Positions 56,181 to 63,785 of a stretch of DNA of 64,000 nucleotides are shown one piece after another. The notes under the pieces are model-generated. The model ran no database searches and had not been told where the DNA came from. It saw only the letters and a list, made by a program, of their open reading frames with translations. A program made the translations under genes and the position numbers. The DNA comes from Methylobacterium goesingense (GTDB lineage Bacteria; Pseudomonadota; Alphaproteobacteria; Rhizobiales; Beijerinckiaceae): assembly GCF_022179225.1 (NCBI RefSeq), contig NZ_BPQL01000007.1, positions 1 through 64,000 of the forward strand. Direction: 5' to 3'. How positions within the stretch are numbered: the stretch's first letter is position 1; every line of letters begins with the position of its first letter.

Positions 56181-56565
56181 GAGCGCTCCTCAGGCCATCG
56201 GCGTCCTCCTCGTCGAGCCGGGCCTGGATGATCGCCATGCCGCGCTCGACGTTCAGGGCCGTCTTGATGCCGGACAGCGTCAGGCCCAGCTCGACCAGCG
56301 TGATGGCGACGGCTGGGCGCATTCCGACGACAACGGTCTCCGCGTCGAGGACGCGCGAGACCGATGCAATGTTGTCGAGCATGCGCCCGATGAAGGAATC
56401 GACGATCTCCAGAGCCGATATTTCGATCAGCACACCCCGCGCGCCGGTACGCGAAATCATCGCCGTGAGGTCCTCCTCCAGAGCGACCGCGAGACGGTCG
56501 TGCATGTCGACCTGGATGGTCACGATCAGCGCGCCACCCAGCTTGAGGATCGGGATGCGGTCCAT
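56161..56565 (-). CDS. rsbS: Stressosome scaffold protein RsbS
   Basis: A 134-residue STAS-domain protein: 'IPILKLGGALIVTIQVDMHDRLAV', then 'GVLIEISALEIVDSFIGRMLDNIA', in which Ser57 corresponds to the RsbT target Ser59 of B. subtilis. Its neighbours and this motif separate it from SpoIIAA-type antagonists. RsbS and RsbR form a large icosahedral complex holding RsbT inactive. Its start lies 4 bases after the rsbR stop region; its end overlaps rsbT. Confidence 0.93.
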   Translation of the reverse strand: MDRIPILKLGGALIVTIQVDMHDRLAVALEEDLTAMISRTGARGVLIEISALEIVDSFIGRMLDNIASVSRVLDAETVVVGMRPAVAITLVELGLTLSGIKTALNVERGMAIIQARLDEEDADGLRSARGRYED

Positions 56566-56569
56566 GATG

Positions 56570-57451
56570 CTAGCGGCGGCTTTCGTCTGGTGCGGATGGA
56601 GCCTTGCGAACGACGCTGCGGCCCGTCCTGCGTAGCGCCAGTGCGAAGGCATCGGCCAGGGTGGACTTGGAGATCACGTTGAGCTCGACGCCGAGATGGA
56701 CCATGGTCTGGGCGATCTGGGGGCGGATGCCCGAGACGATGCAGTCGGCCCCCATCAGGCGGGCAGCCGCGATGGCCTTCAAGAGGTGCTGGGCCACGAG
56801 CGTGTCGACGGTCGGCACGCCCGTGATGTCGATGATGGCGATTTCCGCCTCCTCGTCGACGATGGCCTGCAGGAGGTTCTCCATCACCACGCCGGTTCGT
56901 GCGCTGTCGAGGGTGCCGATCAGGGGCAGGGCGAGGATGCCGTCCCAGAGCCGCACGACCGGCGTCGAGAGTTCGGCGATTTCTTCGCTCTGGCGCCCGA
57001 TCACCTCCTCGCGGCTCTGCTGGAAGACCTCCATGGTGTGCAGACCGAGCTGGTCGAGCACCTTGCTCGCCGACCAGATACCCGCCGTAACCTGTGCGGC
57101 ATCCGTCCCGGAAGCCCGGCTCAAGGCGTCGAAGATCGGCTCCTTGAGCGAGAACAGGAAGGAGATGGTATCGGTCGGGGTGAAGCCCTGGATGGCCCGG
57201 GACCGAGAGATATCCGCAAGGCTTTCACGCAAGGACGCATAGGCATCCGCGGTCGCGTCGGTGCCGCCCGAGGCAAGGGCCTGGCGGAGTTGCTCGAGCA
57301 CCGACCTGGCCTGTGTTTGAAGCTCGGCTTCCCGGATGCGGCCGGTTTGCAGCGCGCCGCCAGCTTTCAGAAGCGCGACCCAGGCGTCGAGGATCGCGGC
57401 TTCCTCGCGGGTGACAGTCTTGATCAGGACCTCGGTGCCGTCCATCGCCAT
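56570..57451 (-). CDS. rsbR: Stressosome sensor RsbR
   Basis: A 293-residue RsbR. The N-terminal ~150 residues are a helical non-heme globin-like sensor region ('TPTDTISFLFSLKEPIFDALS'); the STAS domain (~160-280) has 'STPVVRLWDGILALPLIGTLDSARTGVVMENLL', 'IIDITGVPTVDTLVAQHLLKAI' with Thr217 matching phospho-Thr171 of B. subtilis RsbR, and 'GADCIVSGIRPQIAQTMV' with Ser240 where Thr205 lies in Bacillus. It senses the signal and with RsbS sequesters RsbT. First gene of the leftward operon. Confidence 0.93.
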   Translation of the reverse strand: MAMDGTEVLIKTVTREEAAILDAWVALLKAGGALQTGRIREAELQTQARSVLEQLRQALASGGTDATADAYASLRESLADISRSRAIQGFTPTDTISFLFSLKEPIFDALSRASGTDAAQVTAGIWSASKVLDQLGLHTMEVFQQSREEVIGRQSEEIAELSTPVVRLWDGILALPLIGTLDSARTGVVMENLLQAIVDEEAEIAIIDITGVPTVDTLVAQHLLKAIAAARLMGADCIVSGIRPQIAQTMVHLGVELNVISKSTLADAFALALRRTGRSVVRKAPSAPDESRR

Positions 57452-57909
57452 TCAGAAAATCCTTGGGCCGGATCCTATTTCGTTCTGCGCATCTAACTCA
57501 CGCTGCCAGTTACGGATAGTCACGTTCGACGACGACCGAGCCTTCGCGTCACCTTATCGTTGGTCGCGAAGAATTTTGCGTGACCCGCTCGGGGGCGCCG
57601 TCCCGTTTTCCTGTCCGGTTGCGACATCCAGCCAATTGGGCGGCGGGCACCGCAACCATCGACACCGGAGGCGCCGGGTCGCGGCCGAGCTCCGCGGACG
57701 GGCGGCCGACCTGATCGCGCCCATCGCGAAGCTCGACGGGGTGGACATCCGTCAGGTGCCGGTACGACACCCTTTTCAGCCGCTGGGGCGCGATCGTGAG
57801 CCGGTTTCTGCTGCTGACGTTCCGATGCTCTCGCCCAGCGCCCGCTCGACCGAAGATCGACGCGTGATGGATACGCATATCGCAACCACGCGGCGTGCCG
57901 GCAAAGCCT
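57452..57909. other. Intergenic region upstream of rsbR
   Basis: About 460 bases between the start of rsbR and the stop of the DUF3280-like gene. Open frames are Arg-rich and shadow-like. I see no terminator and no recognisable sigma-factor operator. Promoter of the stressosome operon expected here. Confidence 0.45.
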
Positions 57910-58404
57910 TCAGGGAGCGGGAGGCATGCTATTCTTCACGAGATATTTGACGCCACGGTCAAAGGACACGTCGTTGTCGCCCCTGATATCGACGCTGTAG
58001 GCCTGCTCGGCCTTGTCGCTCCGGAGATCTTTCACATAGACGTTGATGTTCAGGATGAGGTTCGAAACCTTCTGGATCTCACCCGTGATCGCGACGTCGG
58101 CCCCGAGCTTCTTCGCGTATTCCTCCGCGCAGCCATTGCAGCGCCGTAGGTTCGACCCCTTGGCGACATCCTCCCGCACGGGATCGGTCGATACGATCTC
58201 GTACCGGGCGCTCTCTTTCAGCAACGAGCGGAGCTGATCGCTCAGCGGTTTCAGGCGCGCCTTGTCCGCGTCGGTCGGCTCCTGTGAGCCGAGGTCGGCA
58301 AGTTGGAAGTCGAAGACTGCGGCCTTCGGAGGTTCCGCGCGCGCTCCTGTCGCGACAATGAGCATGGCCCCGAGTGAGGAAACGATTAGGCGTAAGTAAG
58401 TCAT
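57910..58404 (-). CDS. DUF3280/DUF2380-like secreted protein
   Basis: A 164-residue protein with a signal peptide ('MTYLRLIVSSLGAMLIVATGARA'), then 'AVFDFQLADLGSQEPTDADKARLKPLSDQLRSLL' and 'NLRRCNGCAEEYAKKLGADVAITGEIQKVSNLILNINVYVKDL', ending 'SFDRGVKYLVKNSM'. The 'AVFDF.L.D' opening and 'GADVAITGEIQKVSNLILN' match a family of exported proteins (DUF3280 or DUF2380) frequent beside alcohol dehydrogenase genes in methylotrophs. Two Cys in 'CNGC'. No PQQ genes nearby. Function unknown. Confidence 0.78.
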   Translation of the reverse strand: MTYLRLIVSSLGAMLIVATGARAEPPKAAVFDFQLADLGSQEPTDADKARLKPLSDQLRSLLKESARYEIVSTDPVREDVAKGSNLRRCNGCAEEYAKKLGADVAITGEIQKVSNLILNINVYVKDLRSDKAEQAYSVDIRGDNDVSFDRGVKYLVKNSMPPAP

Positions 58405-58481
58405 CGGCGTCCCTTCTGGATATTCTCAAGGAGGTGAACGCGCGAGGGAAGCGGTTGGGGCCCATGCTTCCGGTATCGGGT

Positions 58482-58737
58482 CGACACCATACCACCGATC
58501 GATCCCGCAAGCCTCGCAATGGGCCGCCGCTCGGCCGGGTCGACCGACAGTTCAAGGCACCGTGCTCAAACGCCCTGTGGGTCAGCGACTTTACCAACGT
58601 CGCGACCTGATCTGGCTTCGTCGACATGGCTTTCGTGATCGATGTCGTCGCCTGCCACACCGTCGGCTGGTGGATCTCGCGGACCGCTGACGCCGCCGTC
58701 GCGCTCGCTGCCCTGGAGCTGCTCCTAAATCATGATG
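58482..58737 (+). pseudogene. IS3-family transposase (OrfB) remnant
   Basis: Reading plus strand, 'PPLGRVDRQFKA', 'ALWVSDFTNVAT', then an in-frame TGA at 58608 in place of the usual Trp codon, then 'SGFVDMAFVIDVVACHTVGWW' and 'SRTADAAVALAALELLL' reproduce the catalytic-core segment of IS3-family OrfB, including the first Asp of the DDE triad ('WVSDF') . Only about 85 codons remain; no terminal repeats are seen. A clear decayed insertion sequence. Confidence 0.8.
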
Positions 58738-58861
58738 GAATGATCGGGCTTCGAATGACAGATTCGCATTCGAAGCTCTGACAGATCGGCATAGAAATGC
58801 CCGGCGCGCCATTGCAGCGGCCGGGCCTAATCATCCTAGATAGCGCTCCGACCGTCAGCAC

Positions 58862-60388
58862 CTACGCCGCGGCGGCTTCAGGGCTGGCTTCGGTCGCCTC
58901 CTGGCTCGCCACCAGTGCGGGAGCCTGCCAAGCCTGTAGAGCCCCCTCGTCGGGCGCCAGTTCTACGATAAGGCTGAAGCCTCCTTCGGTCCCAGACCAG
59001 AGGACGGGAGGCACAACCGCCTCGCCCGTCGTCCAGCGCCAAGGCCGATCTGCCCCACCCTGCACAAACGAGAAGCCTTCACTCAGAGCCTCGCTCCCGA
59101 TCGGCAGCGACCGCGTCACTCCTGCACTGTCCACAACCGACAGACTGCGCACGGGCACGCCAAGGCGGCGCCCATCGCCTGCGCCGACACGAACGCGCTC
59201 GGGCACGAAGCTGCGCGAGTGCAGGCGGATCTCCGTTGCATCGGCCGGGATCGCGAAGCGCGCGGCGGCCCCCTCTCGCTCCGGATAGACGACAGCACCA
59301 TCGACGGCAGCGTGAAGGTCGTCCTCGCCGGTTAGGGTCCAGCCCAACTCCGAGGCGCGGGCGAGCAGGCGCAGGCGAACCGCGTCAACGATCGGCCCTT
59401 CCTGGACCAGTGGTCGGCAGAAGGCGTCCAACGTGAGCGGGGAGAAGTCGGGATGGAGCACCATGTGCTCGGCGCCGTTCTCGAAGCCAGCACGGACGCC
59501 GGTATCGAGGAAGCTCTCGGCGGGTAGGCCTTCGGCGAGGAGAATGTCGTGGCTGTCGAGTTCGACGTGCCAGTAGGTGACTTCGGCCGTCTCGATCTGC
59601 GCAATGGTGGCGTCGTTGAGCAGGTGCTTGATCGGGATCAGCACCTCGTCGAGCACACGGACACACACGGCATGATCCGGTGAGAGCCACAGATCCCGGT
59701 GCGGCAGCCCATCTCCAAAGGCTCCGGCCAGCACGCGCACGGGCCAGATGGCCTCAGGACGCGGATGATGGTTGCACGAAAGGGTACGGCGTCCGATCCA
59801 GCGGACCGGCCGGTGCACGCCTCCGGCAGTGATAGCGATATCGCCAACGTTGAGCTTCTCAACGGGGATTTCACCTTCGGCCGTGGCAATCTGCGTGCCT
59901 GATGCGAAGCAGGGATTGAAGTTGAACCGATCGGGGAATGAGCCTGATGAATTATCGTTGGTGAGGGTGAAAGTCTGTCCCGGCTGGGGATTGGTGACGG
60001 AACTCAGATATAAAATATTATTCGTTCCGACTTGCTGAAAGCTAATGCCTTCGGATGTCTGAAACCCTGTTTGGCGCGCCTGAATAGTTGTGCCATTTTG
60101 GAACAAGGACACTGGTCGGATGCGGCCGTCGGGCAAAAGGGTTCCACCAACCAAGAATCCATTTTGTATTGTAACAAGCCCCTTGTTCTCGCCGTTCTCC
60201 AATACGGATGAGACAATTAAGTCTGATCCTCCAATATTTATAAAACCCATGCTGTAACGAGGATCTGTCGATATTCTTATCGATTGCTGATTATTTTCTT
60301 GAGCTACTGATTCTGCTATATTTAGGCCATTCGTTCGGTAGTATGAATCAATTGTGCGCACACCAGGCGAAAAAAACTTGAAGGCCAC
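58862..60388 (-). CDS. Hint-domain protein (Hint_2 type)
   Basis: About 508 residues from a GTG at 60388, chosen for GGAG 7 bases upstream; a TTG at 60430 is open. The N-terminal ~160 residues are Asn/Gln/Thr-rich and AT-rich in DNA, without family. From 'NPCFASGTQIATAEGEIPVEKLNVGDI' begins a Hint domain (catalytic Cys at ~160), 'GGVHRPVRWIGRRTL', 'DLWLSPDHAVCV' and 'GFENGAEHMVLHPDF', the Hint_2 signature of alphaproteobacterial hedgehog/intein-like secreted proteins. Self-cleaving activity is possible; function unknown. The marked GC difference between the two halves suggests recombination. Confidence 0.85.
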   Translation of the reverse strand: MAFKFFSPGVRTIDSYYRTNGLNIAESVAQENNQQSIRISTDPRYSMGFINIGGSDLIVSSVLENGENKGLVTIQNGFLVGGTLLPDGRIRPVSLFQNGTTIQARQTGFQTSEGISFQQVGTNNILYLSSVTNPQPGQTFTLTNDNSSGSFPDRFNFNPCFASGTQIATAEGEIPVEKLNVGDIAITAGGVHRPVRWIGRRTLSCNHHPRPEAIWPVRVLAGAFGDGLPHRDLWLSPDHAVCVRVLDEVLIPIKHLLNDATIAQIETAEVTYWHVELDSHDILLAEGLPAESFLDTGVRAGFENGAEHMVLHPDFSPLTLDAFCRPLVQEGPIVDAVRLRLLARASELGWTLTGEDDLHAAVDGAVVYPEREGAAARFAIPADATEIRLHSRSFVPERVRVGAGDGRRLGVPVRSLSVVDSAGVTRSLPIGSEALSEGFSFVQGGADRPWRWTTGEAVVPPVLWSGTEGGFSLIVELAPDEGALQAWQAPALVASQEATEASPEAAAA

Positions 60389-61092
60389 GTTTCGACTCCG
60401 CACATACTCGGCGCGCAGACGGTTGTTCAAATTCCCATGTGATACAACCTACGCGCAGCAAATTTCTCCTCGTGTTGCGGAATCGCCTCTTAACACAGGG
60501 AATACGTCGACTAACACAAATTAGTCTTTCTGGAGTCGCACGCTAGCCGTGCTGGTAAGGGCTCGCCGACGGTTATCGCACGGTTATGATGCGGCGGTGA
60601 GGCGGAAAGCTTGTCCTACCGTGACGGCTGCGAGCCGGCCTTCGCGGAGCCCTGTGCAATGAGGTCATCCAGCACGGAGGCGAGAATGGCAAGTCCGATG
60701 CTGCCGGGCCAGTTGATCTCCTGGACTGCGACTGGCGCTTGTACGGCCCGGTCGTTCGAAGCGCCAATTGCCACCGATAATGCGCCCGTGCCGGCTGTGA
60801 CGGCGATGCGGCGCAGCCGCGCAGCGAACGTCAGCTACAGGGCGGCGTCGGTCCACGCCTTCGCGTCAAGGAGGATCGCGAAGCGGGCTTTTGTGTCCGG
60901 CGACTGCTTGCCTGTGCACGCGAACCACACCTCGACGAACAGCTGGCGATCTGGTGCGCGAGCGTCTGCAACGCGTTCGCGCAGGCCTTCTAAGAGCGCT
61001 AGATCCCTCGCAGCACTCATCACTATCAGCCCGCTATGTGAGATGGCTGTGTGGGATGATTGGCCACGGTGGGGCTAAGTGTCTGAAAAGAT
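60389..61092. other. AT-rich and degenerate stretch between Hint gene and tRNA-Gly
   Basis: About 700 bases. The first ~170 (to ~60560) are AT-rich and without open frames. From ~60630 to 61020 the minus strand holds the fragments of a small gene described separately. No attachment-site repeat of the tRNA 3' end was found in the window. Confidence 0.5.
60630..61020 (-). pseudogene. Degenerate small phage-type reading frame
   Basis: An ATG at 61020 opens 62 codons ('AARDLALLEGLRERV', 'APDRQLFVEVWFACTG', 'ARFAILLDAKAWTDAAL') that stop at 60835. In the same frame beyond the stop, coding-like sequence continues ('VTAGTGALSVAIGAS', 'INWPGSIGLAILASVLDDLIAQG') to about 60632. The 'APDR.L ... ARFA.LLDA' pattern resembles a small protein repeated in Methylobacterium prophages. 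Interpreted as a decayed copy, low certainty. Confidence 0.35.
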
Positions 61093-61167
61093 TGGAGCGG
61101 GCGATCGGGATCGAACCGACGACATTCAGCTTGGGAAGCTGACGTTCTACCACTGAACTACGCCCGC
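61093..61167 (-). tRNA. tRNA-Gly (anticodon CCC)
   Basis: Read on the minus strand the 75 bases fold as a complete cloverleaf: acceptor GCGGGCG/CGCCCGC, D-arm with GTTCAGTGGTAGAAC, anticodon stem TCAGC/GCTGA with loop TTCCCAA (anticodon CCC), T-arm GTCGG-TTCGATC-CCGAT and encoded CCA after discriminator T. It marks the right edge of the accessory-looking stretch. Confidence 0.95.
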
Positions 61168-61409
61168 AACAGGATGCTTCTTGAACGGCGGAAGCGCCTC
61201 GTGTCAACGGTTATCCACGCTGCCCTCCGTTTTGGGCTCACGCGGGTCAGGGTCGCCCCTGAGGGAGCGTCGCGGCATGCGCCGATCGCGCTCGACAGGG
61301 TCGGGCGGAGCTTCCCGTGGAGAAGGCTTCATCCACGCAGACGAAACCGCGCGGTCGGCATACGGGTGGGTCGACTTTGCGTGGCTCGCGACGGGCGCGC
61401 CACGACACC

Positions 61410-62105
61410 CTACGCAGGCAGCACGACTACCTTCGTTTTGACCGGTGTTCGCGCGTAGAGGTGGATCATGTCCTGGCTGAGCAGACCGACACAGCCGCTC
61501 GTGATGCCCGAGCCAATCGATTCGGGATCGCTGCTGGCGTAGATCGTATAGAGCGTGTAGGCGCCGTTCTGGTAGAGGTGGAGGGTGCGGGCGCCGAGCG
61601 GATTGTCGAGGCCCCCCGGCATGCCCTTGGCGTACTTGGCGGCCTCGGGCTGACGCCGGATCATCTCCTTGGGCGGTGTCCAGGTCGCCCATTCGGACTT
61701 GCGGCCGACATAGGCGTCGCCGCTCCAGAGGAAGCCGTCGCGCCCCACATTGGCGCCGTAGCGCGTGGCGGCGCCATCACCTTCGATCCGGTAGACGTAG
61801 TAGTTGCTCGGATCGACCACGATCGTGCCGGGCGCCTCCTTGGATTCGTACCGAACCGTGCGACGATAGTATTTCGGATTGACCTTGCTGATGTCCGCCG
61901 CCGGGATCGGAAACCTCTCGTCGGGCATCGGTCCGTAGATCTGTGCCGCCTCGGCGAGGAGCAGGCCGTCGGACGTCGCACAAGCCCCGAGCCCCAGGGT
62001 GCCGAGACCGACGGCCGAGCCGGCCAGAAACGAGCGGCGGCTGAGACGCCCCGACCGAGCCCCTGGCCGGGCGATCCCGTCTGCATCGGCGCGTCCACCG
62101 TCCAT
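61410..62105 (-). CDS. L,D-transpeptidase-like (YkuD) lipoprotein lacking catalytic His and Arg
   Basis: A 231-residue protein. A Tat-like, lipobox-containing N-terminus ('SRRSFLAG', 'LGLGAC', with Cys42 lipidated) is followed by a YkuD domain starting 'GTIVVDPSNYYVYRIEGDGAATRYGANVG', including 'LWSGDAYVGRKSEWATWTPPKEMI', the same layout as the other YkuD protein at 43.0 kb. At the active site 'YTIYASSDPESIG' and 'ITSGCVGLLS' keep Cys205 but replace the usual His by Tyr189 and the Arg by Gly207. Possibly an inactive or altered-specificity relative. Start at 62105 has GGAG 7 bases upstream. Confidence 0.85.
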   Translation of the reverse strand: MDGGRADADGIARPGARSGRLSRRSFLAGSAVGLGTLGLGACATSDGLLLAEAAQIYGPMPDERFPIPAADISKVNPKYYRRTVRYESKEAPGTIVVDPSNYYVYRIEGDGAATRYGANVGRDGFLWSGDAYVGRKSEWATWTPPKEMIRRQPEAAKYAKGMPGGLDNPLGARTLHLYQNGAYTLYTIYASSDPESIGSGITSGCVGLLSQDMIHLYARTPVKTKVVVLPA

Positions 62106-62125
62106 CGTCATGCTCCGGGGCTTTC

Positions 62126-62165
62126 CATGTCGTGCCAGCCAAGTCTTGCAGCCATGTCTTGCAAC
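62126..62165. repeat. Three degenerate ~13-bp direct repeats
   Basis: Units CATGTCGTGCCAG, CAAGTCTTGCAG and CATGTCTTGCAA follow each other at 13-14 base spacing just upstream of the L,D-transpeptidase-like start. Confidence 0.5.
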
Positions 62166-62198
62166 CGAGGAGAAACCGCCCCGGTCCACACCTGTCAA

Positions 62199-62229
62199 GC
62201 CTATGGCCAAGCCCGCCTATGGCCAAGCC
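62199..62229. repeat. Two 15-bp direct repeats
   Basis: GCCTATGGCCAAGCC occurs at 62199-62213 and 62215-62229, separated by one base: a 16-base tandem unit in the same leader region. Confidence 0.6.
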
Positions 62230-62522
62230 TGAGATGGCCGGGCCTCGATGCGGGCGGCAAGCCCGGTCGCGCAACGGATGGCGGGCGGAGCGCATCCGAG
62301 CCGGTCGCATCCCGACCAGGGCGTCCGGCGGGCCACGCGCGTCTTCGGCGCCCGGTGCGACGGGCCGCCGTGTACCGGGCCGGATCCTGGCCGCAGCGCG
62401 CATCCTCTTTCCGCGCGATCGACGTTACGGTGACGTCCGTGGGCGCGCCGATACGCGTTGGCCCGATGAGCCCGCCGGCGCCGTTCCGGCGCGGCCGGCG
62501 CGGGTGATCGAGGATCGAGGCG

Positions 62523-63785
62523 ATGCGCCAGTGGCCGGCGAGTCTGCAGAGCGCCACCTGGCGCGTCAGCCTCTTCACGCTCCTCTACCTCTACCAGGGC
62601 GTCGTCGCCGGCTTTGCCCTCACGGCGCTCGTCAACCACTTCGCCGCCGCGGGCGCGTCCACGGCGGACGTCGGCCAACACCTCGCGGTGGTCGGCCTGC
62701 CCTGGGTGCTGCAGCCGCTGCTCTGGGGGCCGTTGATCGACCGCGCGCGCCCGTTCCGCATGGGTCCGCGCCGCTTCTGGCTCGTCCTCGCCCTCGCCTG
62801 CGCGCAGGCGAGCCTCGCGGGCCTGCTCCTCCTCGGCGCGCCCCCCGGCCTGACGGCCGTGAGCGTCGTCCTCTGCCTGCACAGCCTCGCCGCTTCCCTC
62901 GCCGACACCGCCACAGACCGGATGATCGCGGACAGCGTGCCCGCCGGCGAACTGGGGCGCACCAGCGCCGGAACACGGGCGGGTTTCGTCATCGGCAGCG
63001 CGGCCGGGACCGCGCTCTTCGCGTGGATCCTCGAGACGGCAGGTTTCGCCGCAGCGGCCGGGGCGCTCCTCGGCCTGACCACGGTGCTCGCCCTCCCCGC
63101 CCTGCTCGTGCGCGAGGCACCGGACGACCGGGTGGTCTCGCTCGGCCTGCGCGCGCCGCCGTACCGCGCCGAGCCGAGGGAGGCGGCCCCGGCGAAGTCC
63201 TTCATGCGCGGGCTCCTCGCCGCGTTTCGGACCCGCGACGCCGCGATCCTGCTGGCGATGTGCTTTGCCATCGATTTCGGCCTCGCCCTGTTCCAGGTCC
63301 CCTTCGCGGTCGCGCTGGTGCAGGTCCATGGCTGGGACGCGGGCGCGCTCTCCCGACTGCAAGCACTCCTCGCACTCCTGGGCGGGACGGTTGGCGCGCT
63401 GGGCATCGGCGCCTATGTCGATCGCGTCGGCCCGGAGCGGGCGCTGCGCGCCCTCCTGGCCGCCGGCGCGCTGGCCTTCGGTGCCGCGGCCTCGCTGATC
63501 GCGGCCGGCCTGGAGGCTGCGACGGGGCCCGTCATCCTGGGGCTGGCCAGCGTCGTACCGGCCCTGCTCTACGTCGCCCTGCTCCCCACCGTCCTGCTGG
63601 CGAGCCGCGCGGGGCGTGCATCCGCGACGCAGTTCCAGATCTACATGGCGGTGATGAACCTCGGCGACGTCGTCGGCGCGTGGCTGGCCGGGGCGCTGGC
63701 GGCGTCGTCCCTCGTCGCCCTCGGGGTCGCGGGCCTGTTCCTGATCTGCGCCCGCGCCCGCCCCGGCGACAGGCGCCCTGCCTGA
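62523..63785 (+). CDS. MFS transporter, AmpG/PAT-like
   Basis: A 420-residue membrane protein with about 12 helices. It opens with 'RVSLFTLLYLYQGVVAGFALTAL' and has 'LPWVLQPLLWGPLIDR' between helices 2 and 3, a pattern of the AmpG/PAT and RhtX/FptX-type MFS carriers. 'ADTATDRMIADSVPAGELGRTSAGTRAGFVIGSAAGTALF' and 'FQVPFAVALVQVHGWDAGALSRLQALLALLGG' fit the two halves. Substrate could be anhydromuropeptides or a siderophore; not decidable. Nearby YkuD gene is compatible with a cell-wall connection but is only positional. Confidence 0.8.
   Translation: MRQWPASLQSATWRVSLFTLLYLYQGVVAGFALTALVNHFAAAGASTADVGQHLAVVGLPWVLQPLLWGPLIDRARPFRMGPRRFWLVLALACAQASLAGLLLLGAPPGLTAVSVVLCLHSLAASLADTATDRMIADSVPAGELGRTSAGTRAGFVIGSAAGTALFAWILETAGFAAAAGALLGLTTVLALPALLVREAPDDRVVSLGLRAPPYRAEPREAAPAKSFMRGLLAAFRTRDAAILLAMCFAIDFGLALFQVPFAVALVQVHGWDAGALSRLQALLALLGGTVGALGIGAYVDRVGPERALRALLAAGALAFGAAASLIAAGLEAATGPVILGLASVVPALLYVALLPTVLLASRAGRASATQFQIYMAVMNLGDVVGAWLAGALAASSLVALGVAGLFLICARARPGDRRPA

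Larger units (their letters stand above)
62106..62522. other. Intergenic region with short repeats
   Basis: About 415 bases between the divergent L,D-transpeptidase-like gene and MFS transporter. It has three degenerate 13-bp repeats (62126-62165) and two 15-bp repeats (62199-62229), otherwise GC-rich without a coding frame. Promoters for both genes are expected. Confidence 0.45.

Noticed and set aside
57549-57878. Open frames upstream of rsbR on both strands
   Set aside because: Arg-rich, without start signals or family; kept as intergenic.
60611-61078. A 155-codon plus-strand frame left of tRNA-Gly
   Set aside because: Ser/Arg/Ala-rich shadow of the decayed minus-strand frame.
61093-61167. 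Integration of an element at tRNA-Gly
   Set aside because: No integrase gene and no repeat of the tRNA 3' end inside the window, so only an accessory-looking stretch is claimed, not a defined island.
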